A DNA stretch of 64,000 nt. Source: Jiella soli (lineage in GTDB: Bacteria > Pseudomonadota > Alphaproteobacteria > Rhizobiales > Rhizobiaceae). Below the pieces are notes generated by a model that saw only the letters and a program-made list of their open reading frames with translations, made no database searches and had not been told where the DNA came from. The DNA lies in the NCBI RefSeq assembly GCF_020615385.1, contig NZ_JAJAVB010000027.1, positions 124,001 through 188,000 of the forward strand, in the 5' to 3' direction. Position numbers and translations under genes: made by a program. Positions 10,405 to 19,263 of the stretch are shown piece by piece (within the stretch, counting starts at the first letter, position 1; every line of letters begins with the position of its first letter).

Positions 10405-11483
10405 CATCGCTTCCCCCAGGCTCCGTCATCGGCATCGTCGGCGGCGGCCAGCTCGGCCGCATGCTGGCTCTCGCGGCGGCCCGCTTCGGTTATGGCGTCG
10501 TCGTGCTCGATCCCGATACGTCCTGCCCCGCTGCGCAGGTCGCGAACGAGGTGATCTCAGGCGCCTATGACGACGAGGCGCTCCTGAGGCGACTCGCCGA
10601 GCGGGCCGACGTCATCACCTATGAGTTCGAGAACGTCGCCGTCGCGCCCTTGCGCGCGGGAATCGGAAACACGCCCGTTCATCCGCCGGCCGAGGCGCTC
10701 GAAGTGTCCCAGGACCGGGTGGTGGAGAAGGCCTTTCTCAACGGCATCGGCGTCGCTACCGCCGAATGGCGCGCGATCGATTCGGTCGACGAGATCGAGC
10801 ATGCACTGCTCGAACTGAAGAGCGACTGCATCCTGAAGACCCGCCGCTTCGGCTATGACGGCAAGGGACAGGCGATCATCAGGGCCGAGGGCCCGTATGC
10901 CAGCGCCTTCGAGCAGATCGGCAACGCCCCGGCGATCCTGGAGCGCAAGGTGCCCTTCGCCTACGAATGCTCGGTGATCGCGGCGCGCGGACAGGACGGC
11001 GCGGTCGCCGTCTACGACCCGGCCCAGAACGTCCACAGCCTCGGCATCCTCAACACCTCGACCGTGCCAGGCCGGGTGACGCCCGACGTCGCGGCCGCCG
11101 CCAAGGCTATCGCAGCGACGATCCTTCAGCATCTCGACTATGTCGGGGTGATCGGCGTCGAGTTCTTCGTGGGCAAGGATGGCGCCATCCTCGTCAACGA
11201 GATCGCGCCGCGGGTCCACAACAGCGGCCACTGGACGGAAGCCGCCTGCGTCGTGTCCCAGTTCGAGCAGCACATCAGGGCCATTGCCGGCCTGCCGCTC
11301 GGCGGCACCGAGAGGCATTTCGACTGCGTGATGGATAACCTCATCGGCGAGGACGTGTCACGCTTCGCCAGCCTCGTCGCCGAGCCGGGCACGGTCGTGC
11401 ATCTCTACGGCAAGGAGGAGGTCCGGCGCGGCCGCAAGATGGGCCACGTCACCCGTCTCAAGCCTCTCTCGCAGCCGGCCTGA
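10401..11483 (+). CDS. purK: N5-carboxyaminoimidazole ribonucleotide synthetase PurK
   Basis: A 360-residue ATP-grasp enzyme that carboxylates AIR with bicarbonate and ATP to give N5-CAIR, the substrate of PurE. Visible parts are the N-terminal nucleotide-like fold [16 protein letters not shown], the ATP-grasp segment [22 protein letters not shown], and the metal/substrate motif [14 protein letters not shown]. Length is normal. It is translationally coupled to purE. Confidence 0.96.
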   Translation: MTSLPPGSVIGIVGGGQLGRMLALAAARFGYGVVVLDPDTSCPAAQVANEVISGAYDDEALLRRLAERADVITYEFENVAVAPLRAGIGNTPVHPPAEALEVSQDRVVEKAFLNGIGVATAEWRAIDSVDEIEHALLELKSDCILKTRRFGYDGKGQAIIRAEGPYASAFEQIGNAPAILERKVPFAYECSVIAARGQDGAVAVYDPAQNVHSLGILNTSTVPGRVTPDVAAAAKAIAATILQHLDYVGVIGVEFFVGKDGAILVNEIAPRVHNSGHWTEAACVVSQFEQHIRAIAGLPLGGTERHFDCVMDNLIGEDVSRFASLVAEPGTVVHLYGKEEVRRGRKMGHVTRLKPLSQPA

Positions 11484-11542
11484 GGCCCGCGGGAGGACGG
11501 GATCGCAGCGTCGCCGGAATGCCGGCAAGCCCTCCGTCGACG

Positions 11543-11571
11543 TTGACAAGACCGGCCCGCCCGGCTATCTC
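11543..11571 (+). promoter_or_regulatory. Sigma-70 promoter for rpmJ
   Basis: TTGACA (11543-11548), a 17-base spacer and TATCTC (11566-11571) form a near-consensus housekeeping promoter about 90 bases before the rpmJ start. Consistent with a highly expressed ribosomal protein gene. Confidence 0.6.
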
Positions 11572-11666
11572 ACGGCCATCTTACGGCGCGCCCGCAATGG
11601 CGCGCTTTTCCCTGTGCGGCGGAGCGGAAAGGATCCGATCGTCGCGACGATCGATCCGGTGGTGTC

Positions 11667-11792
11667 ATGAAGATCAAGAACTCGCTGAAGGCCCTGAAGT
11701 CCCGTCACCGCGCGAACCGCATGGTTCGCCGCAAGGGCCGCATCTACATCATCAACAAGCAGGCTCCGCGCTTCAAGGCCCGCCAGGGCTGA
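11667..11792 (+). CDS. rpmJ: 50S ribosomal protein L36 (cysteine-less type)
   Basis: A 41-residue protein beginning [14 protein letters not shown] and ending [13 protein letters not shown], recognisable as L36. It lacks the four zinc-binding Cys/His residues of the C+ form, so this is the zinc-independent variant common in alphaproteobacteria. It is very basic, as expected. It stands alone, with a strong promoter upstream and GC-rich hairpins downstream. Confidence 0.95.
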   Translation: MKIKNSLKALKSRHRANRMVRRKGRIYIINKQAPRFKARQG

Positions 11793-11799
11793 GTCGGCC

Positions 11800-11822
11800 G
11801 CGGGAACGCCTGTCGTTCCCGC
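11800..11822 (+). terminator. Hairpin after rpmJ
   Basis: GCGGGAACG and CGTTCCCGC form a perfect 9-bp stem with a 5-base loop, starting 8 bases after the rpmJ stop. A second hairpin (GCCCGGC/GCCGGGC, 11839-11862) follows. There is no clear T run, so termination is inferred. Confidence 0.5.
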
Positions 11823-12057
11823 CCCGCGCGGACCGATCGCCCGGCAGACGTTGTCGCCGGGCGCTTGTCCTGTATGCCGTAAGCTGTTGCTCTCCGATGG
11901 AGAGCTTTGTGGTGCCGGACGGCGGCCTCCCGTGGATCGCTGCCGCACCGGCTCTTCCACGACCGGTCCCCGTGCGAACCGCGCGATGTCGGCGGCCTGC
12001 CAGCGCTCACCGCATTGTCAATTTGACACGGTTCCGGCGAGGCGTACCCTCCTCGCC

Positions 12058-12852
12058 ATGAGCAAGCTCGTCCTTTCGATCTCCGTCTGCCTCTCGATCG
12101 CGCTCGGCCTGCCGTCGGCGGTCCGGGCGGCGGAACCCGACGCGGTTCCCCTCCCCGGCAATCCTGCGACACCTCTCCCCGGCAACCCGCCGGCAGCTGG
12201 GCCAGACGTCGTTCCGGTGCCCGGCGAGAACTCGCCGATGATCATTCCGGCGCCCGACGAGGATCCCGAGGACGCGCCGGAGGCCTTCGGCAGCGCACCT
12301 CTGCCGGACGAGGACACCGCCGACACGCCGACCGATTCGGAAGCCGCCGCCGCCCCGCAGGACGAGACCCGCGAGGAGAAGATCGACCGCCTGTTCGCCG
12401 AGTTGAAGCGCGAACCGGATGCCGGCAAGGCGGCGCGTCTTGCAGCCCGCATCGAGCGCGAATGGCGCCGCAGCGGCAGCGCCACCGTCGACCTTCTCAT
12501 GCAGCGCGCCGCAAAGGCGATGTCGGAAAAGAACACCGCCGCCGCACGCGACATCCTCGACCAGACGATCGTCTTGGCGCCCGACTACGCCGAGGCCTGG
12601 AACCGCAGGGCAACGCTCGACTTCACCACCGACCAGTGGGGCAAGTCGATCGCCGATATCGAGCAGACGCTCTCCCGCGAACCGCGACATTGGGGGGCGT
12701 TGATGGGTCTTGCGATGATCCTCGAACGGATGGATCGCAAGAAGGACGCGCTCGAGACCTATCGGCGGGTGCTGGTCGTCTATCCCGCGCTAAAGTCGGC
12801 GCAGGATGCGGTCGGCCGTCTGTCCGACGATCTCCTCGGTCCCGCGATCTGA
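12058..12852 (+). CDS. Exported tetratricopeptide-repeat protein
   Basis: A 264-residue protein with a signal peptide (about residues 1-23, ending VRAAEP). A proline-rich linker follows with repeated PLPGNP/PVPGE units, then an acidic stretch, then at least two TPR units in the last about 110 residues. The clearest TPR helices are PDYAEAWNRRATLDFTTDQW and RHWGALMGLAMILERMDRKK. A periplasmic adaptor role is likely but no partner can be named. Confidence 0.8.
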   Translation: MSKLVLSISVCLSIALGLPSAVRAAEPDAVPLPGNPATPLPGNPPAAGPDVVPVPGENSPMIIPAPDEDPEDAPEAFGSAPLPDEDTADTPTDSEAAAAPQDETREEKIDRLFAELKREPDAGKAARLAARIEREWRRSGSATVDLLMQRAAKAMSEKNTAAARDILDQTIVLAPDYAEAWNRRATLDFTTDQWGKSIADIEQTLSREPRHWGALMGLAMILERMDRKKDALETYRRVLVVYPALKSAQDAVGRLSDDLLGPAI

Positions 12853-12915
12853 TAGGGGGCCGGACTTCCCGGCCTCTCGCCTCACTTGCGCCGAGCGGGC
12901 GCGCTTTCTGGTGGA

Positions 12916-13635
12916 ATGAACGATCTTTTGACGGTGAAGATGCGTGGTAGGCGCCGGCGACGGACTTGGGCTGCAGCGCTTCTATGCGCCTCGGTGACCT
13001 GCGGAGCCGCACCGGCCTTTGCCCATCCGCATGTCTTCGCCAATGCCGAGATGGAGCTTGTCGGTGACGGCCATGGCCGGCTGATGGTCCTGCGCAACAT
13101 CTGGCACATGGACGAACTCTTCGCCGCGACCGTCCTTGCCGAGTTCGACGCCAACAAGAACGGCGCGTTCGACGAGGACGAGCTTGCCGCCGTCGCCCGC
13201 AAGGTCGGCCAGTCGGTCGCGGACTATTCCTTCTTCACCTTCCTGCGGACCGGCGACCAGGAAGTCGCCCTCGATCCGCCCGCAAGCATGGGCGCGGCCG
13301 TTCGCGACGGCCAACTCCTGATCTATTTCGAGATGCCGCTCGTCACCCCGTTCGACGTGACGACCCAGCCGCTCGCCGCCTCGAATTTCGACGAGACCTT
13401 CTACGTCGCCTTCGACTATGCGGGCGAGGACAGCTTCGTCCTCAGTGGCTTGCCGGACGCCTGCCGCAAGACGCTCGTCGTGCCGGATGAGGAGGAAGCC
13501 GCGCAGAAATGGGCGCAGGACCTTTACCCGGATGCGGAATCGGCGCCGGCCGACGGCGTCGACTACGCCAAGCTTCTGGCCGGGCGGCTGGAGCTCGACT
13601 GCACTGCCGCGCCCATGGCAACCGCGAAGCGCTGA
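12916..13635 (+). CDS. DUF1007 family exported protein with EF-hand-like loop
   Basis: A 239-residue protein with a signal peptide ending APAFA. The mature protein begins with HPHVFANAEMEL, the HPH metal-like motif typical of DUF1007. Around residue 75 is DANKNGAFDEDE, which matches the spacing of an EF-hand loop (D-x-N-x-N-G-x-x-D-x-x-E). DUF1007 proteins often neighbour NicO-type nickel/cobalt transporters, but here the next gene is pyk on the other strand. Start ATG 12916 is chosen; in-frame upstream codons lack a ribosome site. Confidence 0.8.
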   Translation: MNDLLTVKMRGRRRRRTWAAALLCASVTCGAAPAFAHPHVFANAEMELVGDGHGRLMVLRNIWHMDELFAATVLAEFDANKNGAFDEDELAAVARKVGQSVADYSFFTFLRTGDQEVALDPPASMGAAVRDGQLLIYFEMPLVTPFDVTTQPLAASNFDETFYVAFDYAGEDSFVLSGLPDACRKTLVVPDEEEAAQKWAQDLYPDAESAPADGVDYAKLLAGRLELDCTAAPMATAKR

Positions 13636-13639
13636 GCCG

Positions 13640-13668
13640 CCACCTCCGGCCGCGATGCGGCGAGGTGG
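13640..13668. terminator. Hairpin between convergent DUF1007 and pyk genes
   Basis: CCACCTC and GAGGTGG form the outer stem, with an inner CCGC/GCGG stem. It fills the 33 bases between two convergent stop codons. No T run, so confidence is moderate. Confidence 0.5.
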
Positions 13669-15105
13669 TCAGACCGCGCTGAGACCGTCCGAGCCGATAT
13701 AGGCGATGCGCAGCATGTTGGTCGCGCCGGGCGTGCGCAGGGGCACGCCGGCGGTGACGATCAGCCGCTCGCCGGCCTTGGCGTAGCCCTGCTCCACTGC
13801 GATCCGGCAGGCCCGGTCGACCATGTCGTCGAGATCCTGCGCGTCCTCCGTCACCACGCATTGGAGGCCCCAGACGAGCGACAGGCGGCGGGCCGTCGCC
13901 GGCACCGGCGAGAGCGCCAGGATCGGGATCTGCGGCCGCTCCCGCGCGGTGCGCAGCCCGGTGGTGCCGGTCGCCGTATAGGTCACGATCACGGAGACGC
14001 CGAGCGTCTCGGCCATCTGGCGGGCGGCCAGCGAGACCGCGTCAGCCCCGGTCGGCTCGGGCGCCGGACGCTGTGCGAAGATGATGCCCGGATAGAGCGG
14101 GTCCTTCTCGACCTGCTGGGCAATTCGATCCATCATCGAGACCGCCTCGACCGGATATTGGCCGGCGGCCGATTCGGCCGAGAGCATCACTGCGTCGGCG
14201 CCTTCGTAGACGGCGATCGACACGTCCGAGACCTCAGCGCGGGTCGGCACCGGCGCGGTGATCATCGATTCCAGCATCTGTGTGGCGACGACAACCGGCT
14301 TGCCGGCCCGGCGGGCGGCGCGGGTGATGCGCTTCTGAATGCCGGGAACCGCCTCCAGCGGCATTTCGACGCCGAGATCGCCGCGCGCCACCATGATGGC
14401 GTCGGAAAGCTCGATGATCTCGTCGAGACGCTCGACCGCCTGCGGCTTTTCGATCTTCGACAGGAGCCAGGCCCGGCCCCGCGCGATCTTGCGCGCCTCG
14501 GCAAGGTCGTCCGGCCGCTGGATGAAGGACAGCGCCACCCAGTCGACGTTCTCGGCGAGCACCGCGTCGAGGTCGCGGCGGTCCTTCTCGGTGAGCGCGC
14601 CGGTGGCGAGCGTCGTGTCCGGCAGGCTGACGCCCTTGCGGTCGGAAATCTTGTCGCCGGCGACGACGCGGCAGGCGATGTGGTGCTTGTCCGTCGAGGT
14701 GCAGACGAGCTGCAGCCTTCCGTCGTCGATCAGCAGGCGGTGGCCGACCTCGACCGCTTCGAGGATCTCGGGATGCGGCAGCTGGACGCGCGTGTTGTCG
14801 CCCGGCTCGGAACTGTCGTCGAGCGTGAAGGTCTGGCCGATCTCGAGCGAGACCTTGCCCTCGGCGAACTTGCCGACCCGCAGCTTCGGTCCCTGCAGAT
14901 CCGCCAGGATGCCGATCGGGCGCCCGACCGCGGCCTCGACATTGCGGATGCGCTGGACGAGCTCGCGCATGAGGTCGTGGTCGGCATGGCTCATATTGAT
15001 GCGGAACACGTCCGCGCCCGCCTCGTGCAGGTGTTTGATCATCTCCTCGGAGGACGAGGCCGGTCCGAGCGTTGCGAGGATCTTGACCCTGCGATTGCGT
15101 TTCAT
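13669..15105 (-). CDS. pyk: Pyruvate kinase
   Basis: A 478-residue pyruvate kinase, converting PEP and ADP to pyruvate and ATP. Seen in order: KILATLGPASSSEEMIKHL at the N-terminus, ADLQGPKLRVG, the catalytic SKIEKPQAVERLDEI, VARGDLGVEMPLE and ATQMLESMI in the barrel, then the C-terminal allosteric domain. ATG 15105 overlaps the stop of the upstream DUF1036 gene (ATGA), so both belong to one operon. Confidence 0.97.
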   Translation of the reverse strand: MKRNRRVKILATLGPASSSEEMIKHLHEAGADVFRINMSHADHDLMRELVQRIRNVEAAVGRPIGILADLQGPKLRVGKFAEGKVSLEIGQTFTLDDSSEPGDNTRVQLPHPEILEAVEVGHRLLIDDGRLQLVCTSTDKHHIACRVVAGDKISDRKGVSLPDTTLATGALTEKDRRDLDAVLAENVDWVALSFIQRPDDLAEARKIARGRAWLLSKIEKPQAVERLDEIIELSDAIMVARGDLGVEMPLEAVPGIQKRITRAARRAGKPVVVATQMLESMITAPVPTRAEVSDVSIAVYEGADAVMLSAESAAGQYPVEAVSMMDRIAQQVEKDPLYPGIIFAQRPAPEPTGADAVSLAARQMAETLGVSVIVTYTATGTTGLRTARERPQIPILALSPVPATARRLSLVWGLQCVVTEDAQDLDDMVDRACRIAVEQGYAKAGERLIVTAGVPLRTPGATNMLRIAYIGSDGLSAV

Positions 15106-15575
15106 TGTGCCCCCGTGGCGTCGCTGCGCGGCGCTTCCGTCAGTTGAACCATCCAGCTCGCCTGCTCGCCCGTGTCGTACTCCCGGAAGCCCATCTTCTG
15201 ATAGCCCCGCTTGAAGCAGTCCTTGACGCCGACGATCTTGAACTCGTTTTCCGCGATGCAGAGGTTGACCTGCCCGGCCCAGCGGCCCTTGCCGTCCGCA
15301 TCCTCGGCGTAGAGGTAGTAGTATCGCGAGGAGAGCGGGCCTTCGATGATCGACTTGCAGGTGGTCGCCGGTATGCGCCACCAGCCTTCCGTCGTCCACC
15401 CCGCCTCGGCCCGATAGCCGATCGCGACGCCGACCAGCGACTGGGTGCCGTTGCAGACGCGAAAGTCGGCTTTGGCCGCATGAGCCACGAACGGTGCGGC
15501 GAAGATCGTCGCGCCGCCGGCAAGCATCACGGCCATGGCCGCCTGTCGGAGCCCTCGCATGGATAGCGATATCAT
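15102..15575 (-). CDS. DUF1036 family exported protein
   Basis: A 157-residue protein with a signal peptide (residues 1-34, ending AHAA). The DUF1036 domain follows, with FRVCNGTQSLVGVAIGYR, GWWRIPATTCKSIIEGPL and YYLYAED. Several conserved cysteines suggest disulfides in the periplasm. Function unknown. It is coupled to pyk through an ATGA overlap, an arrangement found in other Rhizobiales. Confidence 0.85.
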   Translation of the reverse strand: MISLSMRGLRQAAMAVMLAGGATIFAAPFVAHAAKADFRVCNGTQSLVGVAIGYRAEAGWTTEGWWRIPATTCKSIIEGPLSSRYYYLYAEDADGKGRWAGQVNLCIAENEFKIVGVKDCFKRGYQKMGFREYDTGEQASWMVQLTEAPRSDATGAQ

Positions 15576-15634
15576 GATGTCGTCCTCGATAGGCGGGTTT
15601 AGAGCCCTTCAATTTTACACAGGCCGTCCGGCTG

Positions 15635-16543
15635 TCAACGATCGGGCGACATTTCTCGCGCCGCGCCGCCCGGTTCGACTGCGGCGCGTCTCGGACGGGC
15701 CAGGAATATCCCGGCGAGAATGAGGCAGCCGCCGGCGACTTCGGTCCAGCCTGGGCGCTCGCCGGCGAAAATCCAGCCGAAGATCGCGGCGGCGACGGCC
15801 TCGACGAAGATGACCAGCGAGGAGAAAGAGGCGGAGAGAACGCCGAGGGCGATCGACAGGAGTCCCTGCCCGCCGGCATGGCTGACGAGCCCGAGCGCGG
15901 CGAGATTGATCGCGCCGGAGGGGCTGCGCGGCAGGAAGCTTTCGCCGGAGATCACGGCCACGACGAGGAGCACGGCCGCCGTCACCACGGTGAGGCTGAG
16001 CGTCGTCGCGCCGGCTCCAAGGCCGCGCCGCGCCTCGCGCACCGCCAGGAAATAGAGCCCGAAGAAGAGCGAGGTGACGATGCCGTAGAGATCGCCGAGC
16101 GGCGTGCCGGCTCCTGTGCCGCCCGACGACAAGATCAGGAGGGCGGCACCGCACAGACAGACGCCGAGTCCGGCGAAGGTGCGCGGTGCCACGCTCTCGC
16201 CGATCGTGAAGCGCGACAGGAGCGCCACCCAGATCGGCGCGAGGCAGGCGAAGAAGGTCGCGTTGGCGATCGTCGTGTGGACGATGGCGAGATGCCAGAA
16301 GGTAAGGTCCCCGGCGAAGAAGAGCCCGGCGAGCGCGACCGCCTTCGGACTGGCCCTCTGCGGGCGCCGGCCGGCGCTGCGGCCCTCCAAGAGCATCCAG
16401 AGATAAAGCAGAGGCAGCGAGGTGAAGGCGCGCCAGAAGGCGCTGGCGAAGGGGCCGACCTCGGCATTGCGCACGAAGACGGGGGAGATCGCCATCGCCA
16501 TCGCCCCGAGCACGAGGACGACGAGCGCTGCGCCAGCGCTCAT
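15635..16543 (-). CDS. EamA/DMT-superfamily transporter
   Basis: A 302-residue, very hydrophobic protein with about ten membrane segments in two repeated halves, as in the EamA (drug/metabolite) family. Examples are AFWRAFTSLPLLYLWMLLEG in the first half and LSTSFSSLVIFVEAVAA-like sequence in the second. Probably a small-metabolite exporter; the substrate is unknown. ATG 16543 is preferred over an upstream in-frame TTG (16588). Confidence 0.85.
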   Translation of the reverse strand: MSAGAALVVLVLGAMAMAISPVFVRNAEVGPFASAFWRAFTSLPLLYLWMLLEGRSAGRRPQRASPKAVALAGLFFAGDLTFWHLAIVHTTIANATFFACLAPIWVALLSRFTIGESVAPRTFAGLGVCLCGAALLILSSGGTGAGTPLGDLYGIVTSLFFGLYFLAVREARRGLGAGATTLSLTVVTAAVLLVVAVISGESFLPRSPSGAINLAALGLVSHAGGQGLLSIALGVLSASFSSLVIFVEAVAAAIFGWIFAGERPGWTEVAGGCLILAGIFLARPRRAAVEPGGAAREMSPDR

Positions 16544-16828
16544 TGCCAGAGCGCCATCATTCGACGGGGGTCTCAATGAGGAACGCAATGGCGGCAGAAC
16601 CCAGAGACAGGCGCGAATCAGCTCGGCCCGTTACCGCAAGGCCTACCGTATCGGCCGGAGAATCAGAATCGCTTTCCGGTCACGGCGCTCTGGGATTCCA
16701 GCGAACAGGTGCGCCAGGACCTCCCTGCGCCAGACGCCGGCTTGATGGAACCCGCCTCCGAGCCGATATCGGGGAGACGCCGGCAGACCGTTTTGGCCGG
16801 CACTCAGGAAATCGGGAAGGAGAGCGTC

Positions 16829-17134
16829 ATGGCGCCCATGTCAGACCAGCAACGCCTGGAATTCGAAGCGGCGGCGTTCCGGCGGCTGCGCGACCATCTG
16901 CGCGAACGCACGGATGTCCAGAATATCGACCTGATGAACCTTGCCGGCTTTTGCCGCAACTGCCTGTCGAACTGGTATCGCGAGGCGGCGGAAACGAATG
17001 GCGTCGAGATCGGAAAGGACGAGGCTCGCGAGATCGTCTACGGCATGCCCTACGAGGAGTGGCGCGCGAAGCACCAGCGCGAAGCCTCGAAGGAAAGCCA
17101 GGCGGCTTTCTCGGCATCGCGTCCAGACCACTGA
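16829..17134 (+). CDS. DUF1244 domain protein
   Basis: A 101-residue protein with the DUF1244 signature RERTDVQNIDLMNLAGFCRN followed by CLSNWYREAA and a C-terminal YGMPYEEWRAKHQ. It contains two conserved cysteines, but no function is established. ATG 16829 has AAGGAG six bases upstream. It lies 175 bases before gapR on the same strand. Confidence 0.88.
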   Translation: MAPMSDQQRLEFEAAAFRRLRDHLRERTDVQNIDLMNLAGFCRNCLSNWYREAAETNGVEIGKDEAREIVYGMPYEEWRAKHQREASKESQAAFSASRPDH

Positions 17135-17309
17135 GCGGCTGAACTATATCCGCGGCGCCGTGGTTTTGCCTCGATCCGTCCCGCCGGACGGCTCCCGGAC
17201 CACACCAACTCGCCGGCAGATCGTGCCGATCGGGAAATTGTTCAACGAATCACCCGGGTCTGCTAGGTCGCCCCATCTGCCCGAATGTTTCAAATGATGG
17301 AGACCGGAC

Positions 17310-17573
17310 ATGTCCGATGTGGATGGTGTTGCCCAAGACCAGTTGCGCTCCTTTGTCGAGCGCATCGAGCGGCTGGAGGAAGAGAAGAAGACGATCGCGG
17401 ACGACATCAAGGACGTCTACGCTGAAGCCAAGGGCAATGGCTTCGACACCAAGGTGCTGCGCCGGGTCATCTCCCTGCGCAAGCAGGACCAGAACGAGCG
17501 GCAGGAGCAGGAGGCGATCCTCGACCTCTATCTGCAAGCGCTCGGGATGATGGCCGACCTGCCCAGGGACTGA
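17310..17573 (+). CDS. gapR: GapR-like DNA-binding protein (DUF2312)
   Basis: An 87-residue protein nearly canonical for DUF2312: [40 protein letters not shown] and a C-terminal [14 protein letters not shown]. In Caulobacter, GapR encircles overtwisted DNA ahead of the replication fork and acts with type II topoisomerases. The same role is inferred here. It ends before a strong bidirectional terminator shared with mucR. Confidence 0.9.
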   Translation: MSDVDGVAQDQLRSFVERIERLEEEKKTIADDIKDVYAEAKGNGFDTKVLRRVISLRKQDQNERQEQEAILDLYLQALGMMADLPRD

Positions 17574-17668
17574 CCCTGCGGCCGGAAAACAGGCTGTCCT
17601 GGCTCGGAGAACGACAGGCGGGTATGCAGGACGTTGCGGACGGCCCAGCCCGAACGCCTTCTTGTGGC

Positions 17669-17705
17669 AAAAAAGCCCGGCGGGATTTCCCGACGGGCTT
17701 TTTCT
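17669..17705. terminator. Bidirectional Rho-independent terminator
   Basis: GCCCG-g-CGGG pairs with CCCG-a-CGGGC around a short loop. It is flanked by an A run on the left and a T run on the right, so it can terminate gapR (plus) and mucR (minus). Confidence 0.9.
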
Positions 17706-17758
17706 GTTAGTGGCCGGCATACCTCATCCGGGGCGCGGCCGCAGATGTGACGGTCCGC

Positions 17759-18187
17759 TTAGCGGCCGCCGCGACGGCGCTTGTGGCCGAGGCCCATCTG
17801 CTTGGCGAGACGCGAACGCGCAGCCGCGTAGTTCGGCGCGACCATCGGATAGTCCGGCGCCAGATCCCACTTCTCCCGGTACTCTTCCGGCGTGAGGTTA
17901 TAGTGGGTCATCAGGTGCCGCTTCAGCGACTTGAACTTCTTGCCGTCCTCGAGACAGATGATGTAGTCATCCGTCACCGACTTCTTGACCGGCACGGCCG
18001 GCTTCGGCTTTTCGGCCTGCGGCGCCTGCGGAACGCTGGTCGTACGGCCGAGAGCGCCGTATACATCCGCGATCAGGCCCGGCAGCTCGGAAACCGGCAG
18101 CGAATTGTTGCTGACATAGGCCGCGACCACTTCAGCGGTCAGCTCCATCAGCATTTCATTGTTATCAATGGTTTCGATCTGATCCAT
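17759..18187 (-). CDS. mucR: MucR/Ros family transcriptional regulator
   Basis: A 142-residue regulator. The N-terminal half is the oligomerisation part ([20 protein letters not shown]). The C-terminal zinc-finger domain contains [18 protein letters not shown] then [19 protein letters not shown]. The metal ligands are C-x2-D-x9-H-x3-H, so the second Cys of Ros is replaced by Asp, as in some rhizobial MucR proteins. MucR represses exopolysaccharide, motility and cell-envelope genes by binding AT-rich DNA and usually represses itself. The long AT-richer upstream region fits autoregulation. Confidence 0.95.
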   Translation of the reverse strand: MDQIETIDNNEMLMELTAEVVAAYVSNNSLPVSELPGLIADVYGALGRTTSVPQAPQAEKPKPAVPVKKSVTDDYIICLEDGKKFKSLKRHLMTHYNLTPEEYREKWDLAPDYPMVAPNYAAARSRLAKQMGLGHKRRRGGR

Positions 18188-18600
18188 CTTTCACCCCAAC
18201 ACAAAGCGTCAGCAGCAGGCGAAGGTTGTCCCGCAGGATGATCCGCCATCAATGGACTGACGCTGCTTCGAGAACGGCCGAGCGACAAACTTTCAGTCGA
18301 GGCCCTCGTTCACCCTGTATTTAGACCGATATACTTGTTGTCAAGGCTTTTGTTGTGAATTCCAAGCAATCTTTGCCCAACCGACAGCCGGAATGTAATC
18401 ACTTCTATCCATCAACCAGCCGTATTAGCCGGCCGTCCAACTCGTCAAGTGTTGGCGTAAACCTTTGCGCGCATAGCTAAGTTGCAACTTGAGCGGGCTC
18501 GGACGGAACGCGGGTGAACAGTTTGTTCGAAGTTCCGCGCCTGAAATCACAGTGCGTTTATCAACAGGTATAACGTTTCCTCTTGTTACAGATCACTCGG
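18188..18600 (-). promoter_or_regulatory. mucR upstream region, AT-rich, with likely promoter
   Basis: About 410 bases clearly richer in A and T than the surroundings. On the minus strand TTGACA (18344-18339) is a perfect -35 element, followed after 15 to 17 bases by TAAATA/AATACA as a weak -10, about 150 bases before the mucR start. AT-rich stretches with TpA steps here are the kind of DNA MucR binds, so autoregulation is likely but inferred. Confidence 0.5.
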
Positions 18601-19208
18601 GAGACAAGGATCCGCGCTCCCTTTCGCCACGATTGAAGCATTGATTTCGAACGAAGTTTTCGCATGGGCGAAACCCGGCGGGAGTCGCAAGCACCCATCG
18701 ACGGCCGGTCGTCTCGGACAGGCGGGCGGACCATGCGTCAGGACGTGGCGGCAGAGAGGCGACCACTCGCCAAAGGCGATCTCGGACTCTCCGCTTGGCT
18801 GTGTCGGCCGAACGAGACTCGCAGGGGATATCGGCCGCCCGACGGCCGGTGCGGCGCGTCATCGGTGCCGTTTCTGCAACCGATGGTGATGTCAAATCGC
18901 GCGCCGTCTCAGCCGGACATGGCACGCCGAGCGGACGTCGAGGCTGGACGCGAAATCGTATCGCCCAGTCTTTTCCATAGGGTCGGGGCTGTTCGGCAAA
19001 CCGTCCGTCCGACCCTGCGGCGATTCGCCAGGGCCATCGACGAACCTTCCAGGACAGCCTGCCCGATCGCGGAATGCCGGCGCGGCAAGGGTAGCGCCTC
19101 ACGGCTAGAGGCAGAGACCTTAGTCCGCCTGCTTGGCGCCACCGCAGCTTGCCTGCTTGTCGGCCACCGCAGACCGCCGCTTGGAAAGAGCCCGCCCCCG
19201 AAACGAAG
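18601..19208. other. Gene-poor stretch, no supportable gene
   Basis: About 600 bases with overlapping open frames on both strands (for example plus 18664-19227 and minus 18593-19102). Both frames are arginine-rich, have no ribosome site and match no family I know. I see no tRNA, repeat or clear small RNA, although a transcript ending at the following hairpin is possible. Confidence 0.5.
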
Positions 19209-19240
19209 TCGGCCCCGGATCACTTGAGACCCGGGGCCGA
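19209..19240. terminator. Strong GC hairpin after the DUF882 gene
   Basis: TCGGCCCCGG and CCGGGGCCGA form a perfect 10-bp stem with a 12-base loop, 24 bases beyond the stop of the minus-strand DUF882 gene. No long T run. Confidence 0.55.
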
Positions 19241-19263
19241 TCAAGACATGCGTTAGTGTTCGG

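Noticed and set aside
18664-19227. A 187-codon plus-strand frame beyond mucR
   Set aside because: It is arginine-rich, has no ribosome site, no signal or domain pattern, and runs into a hairpin. Not supportable as a gene.
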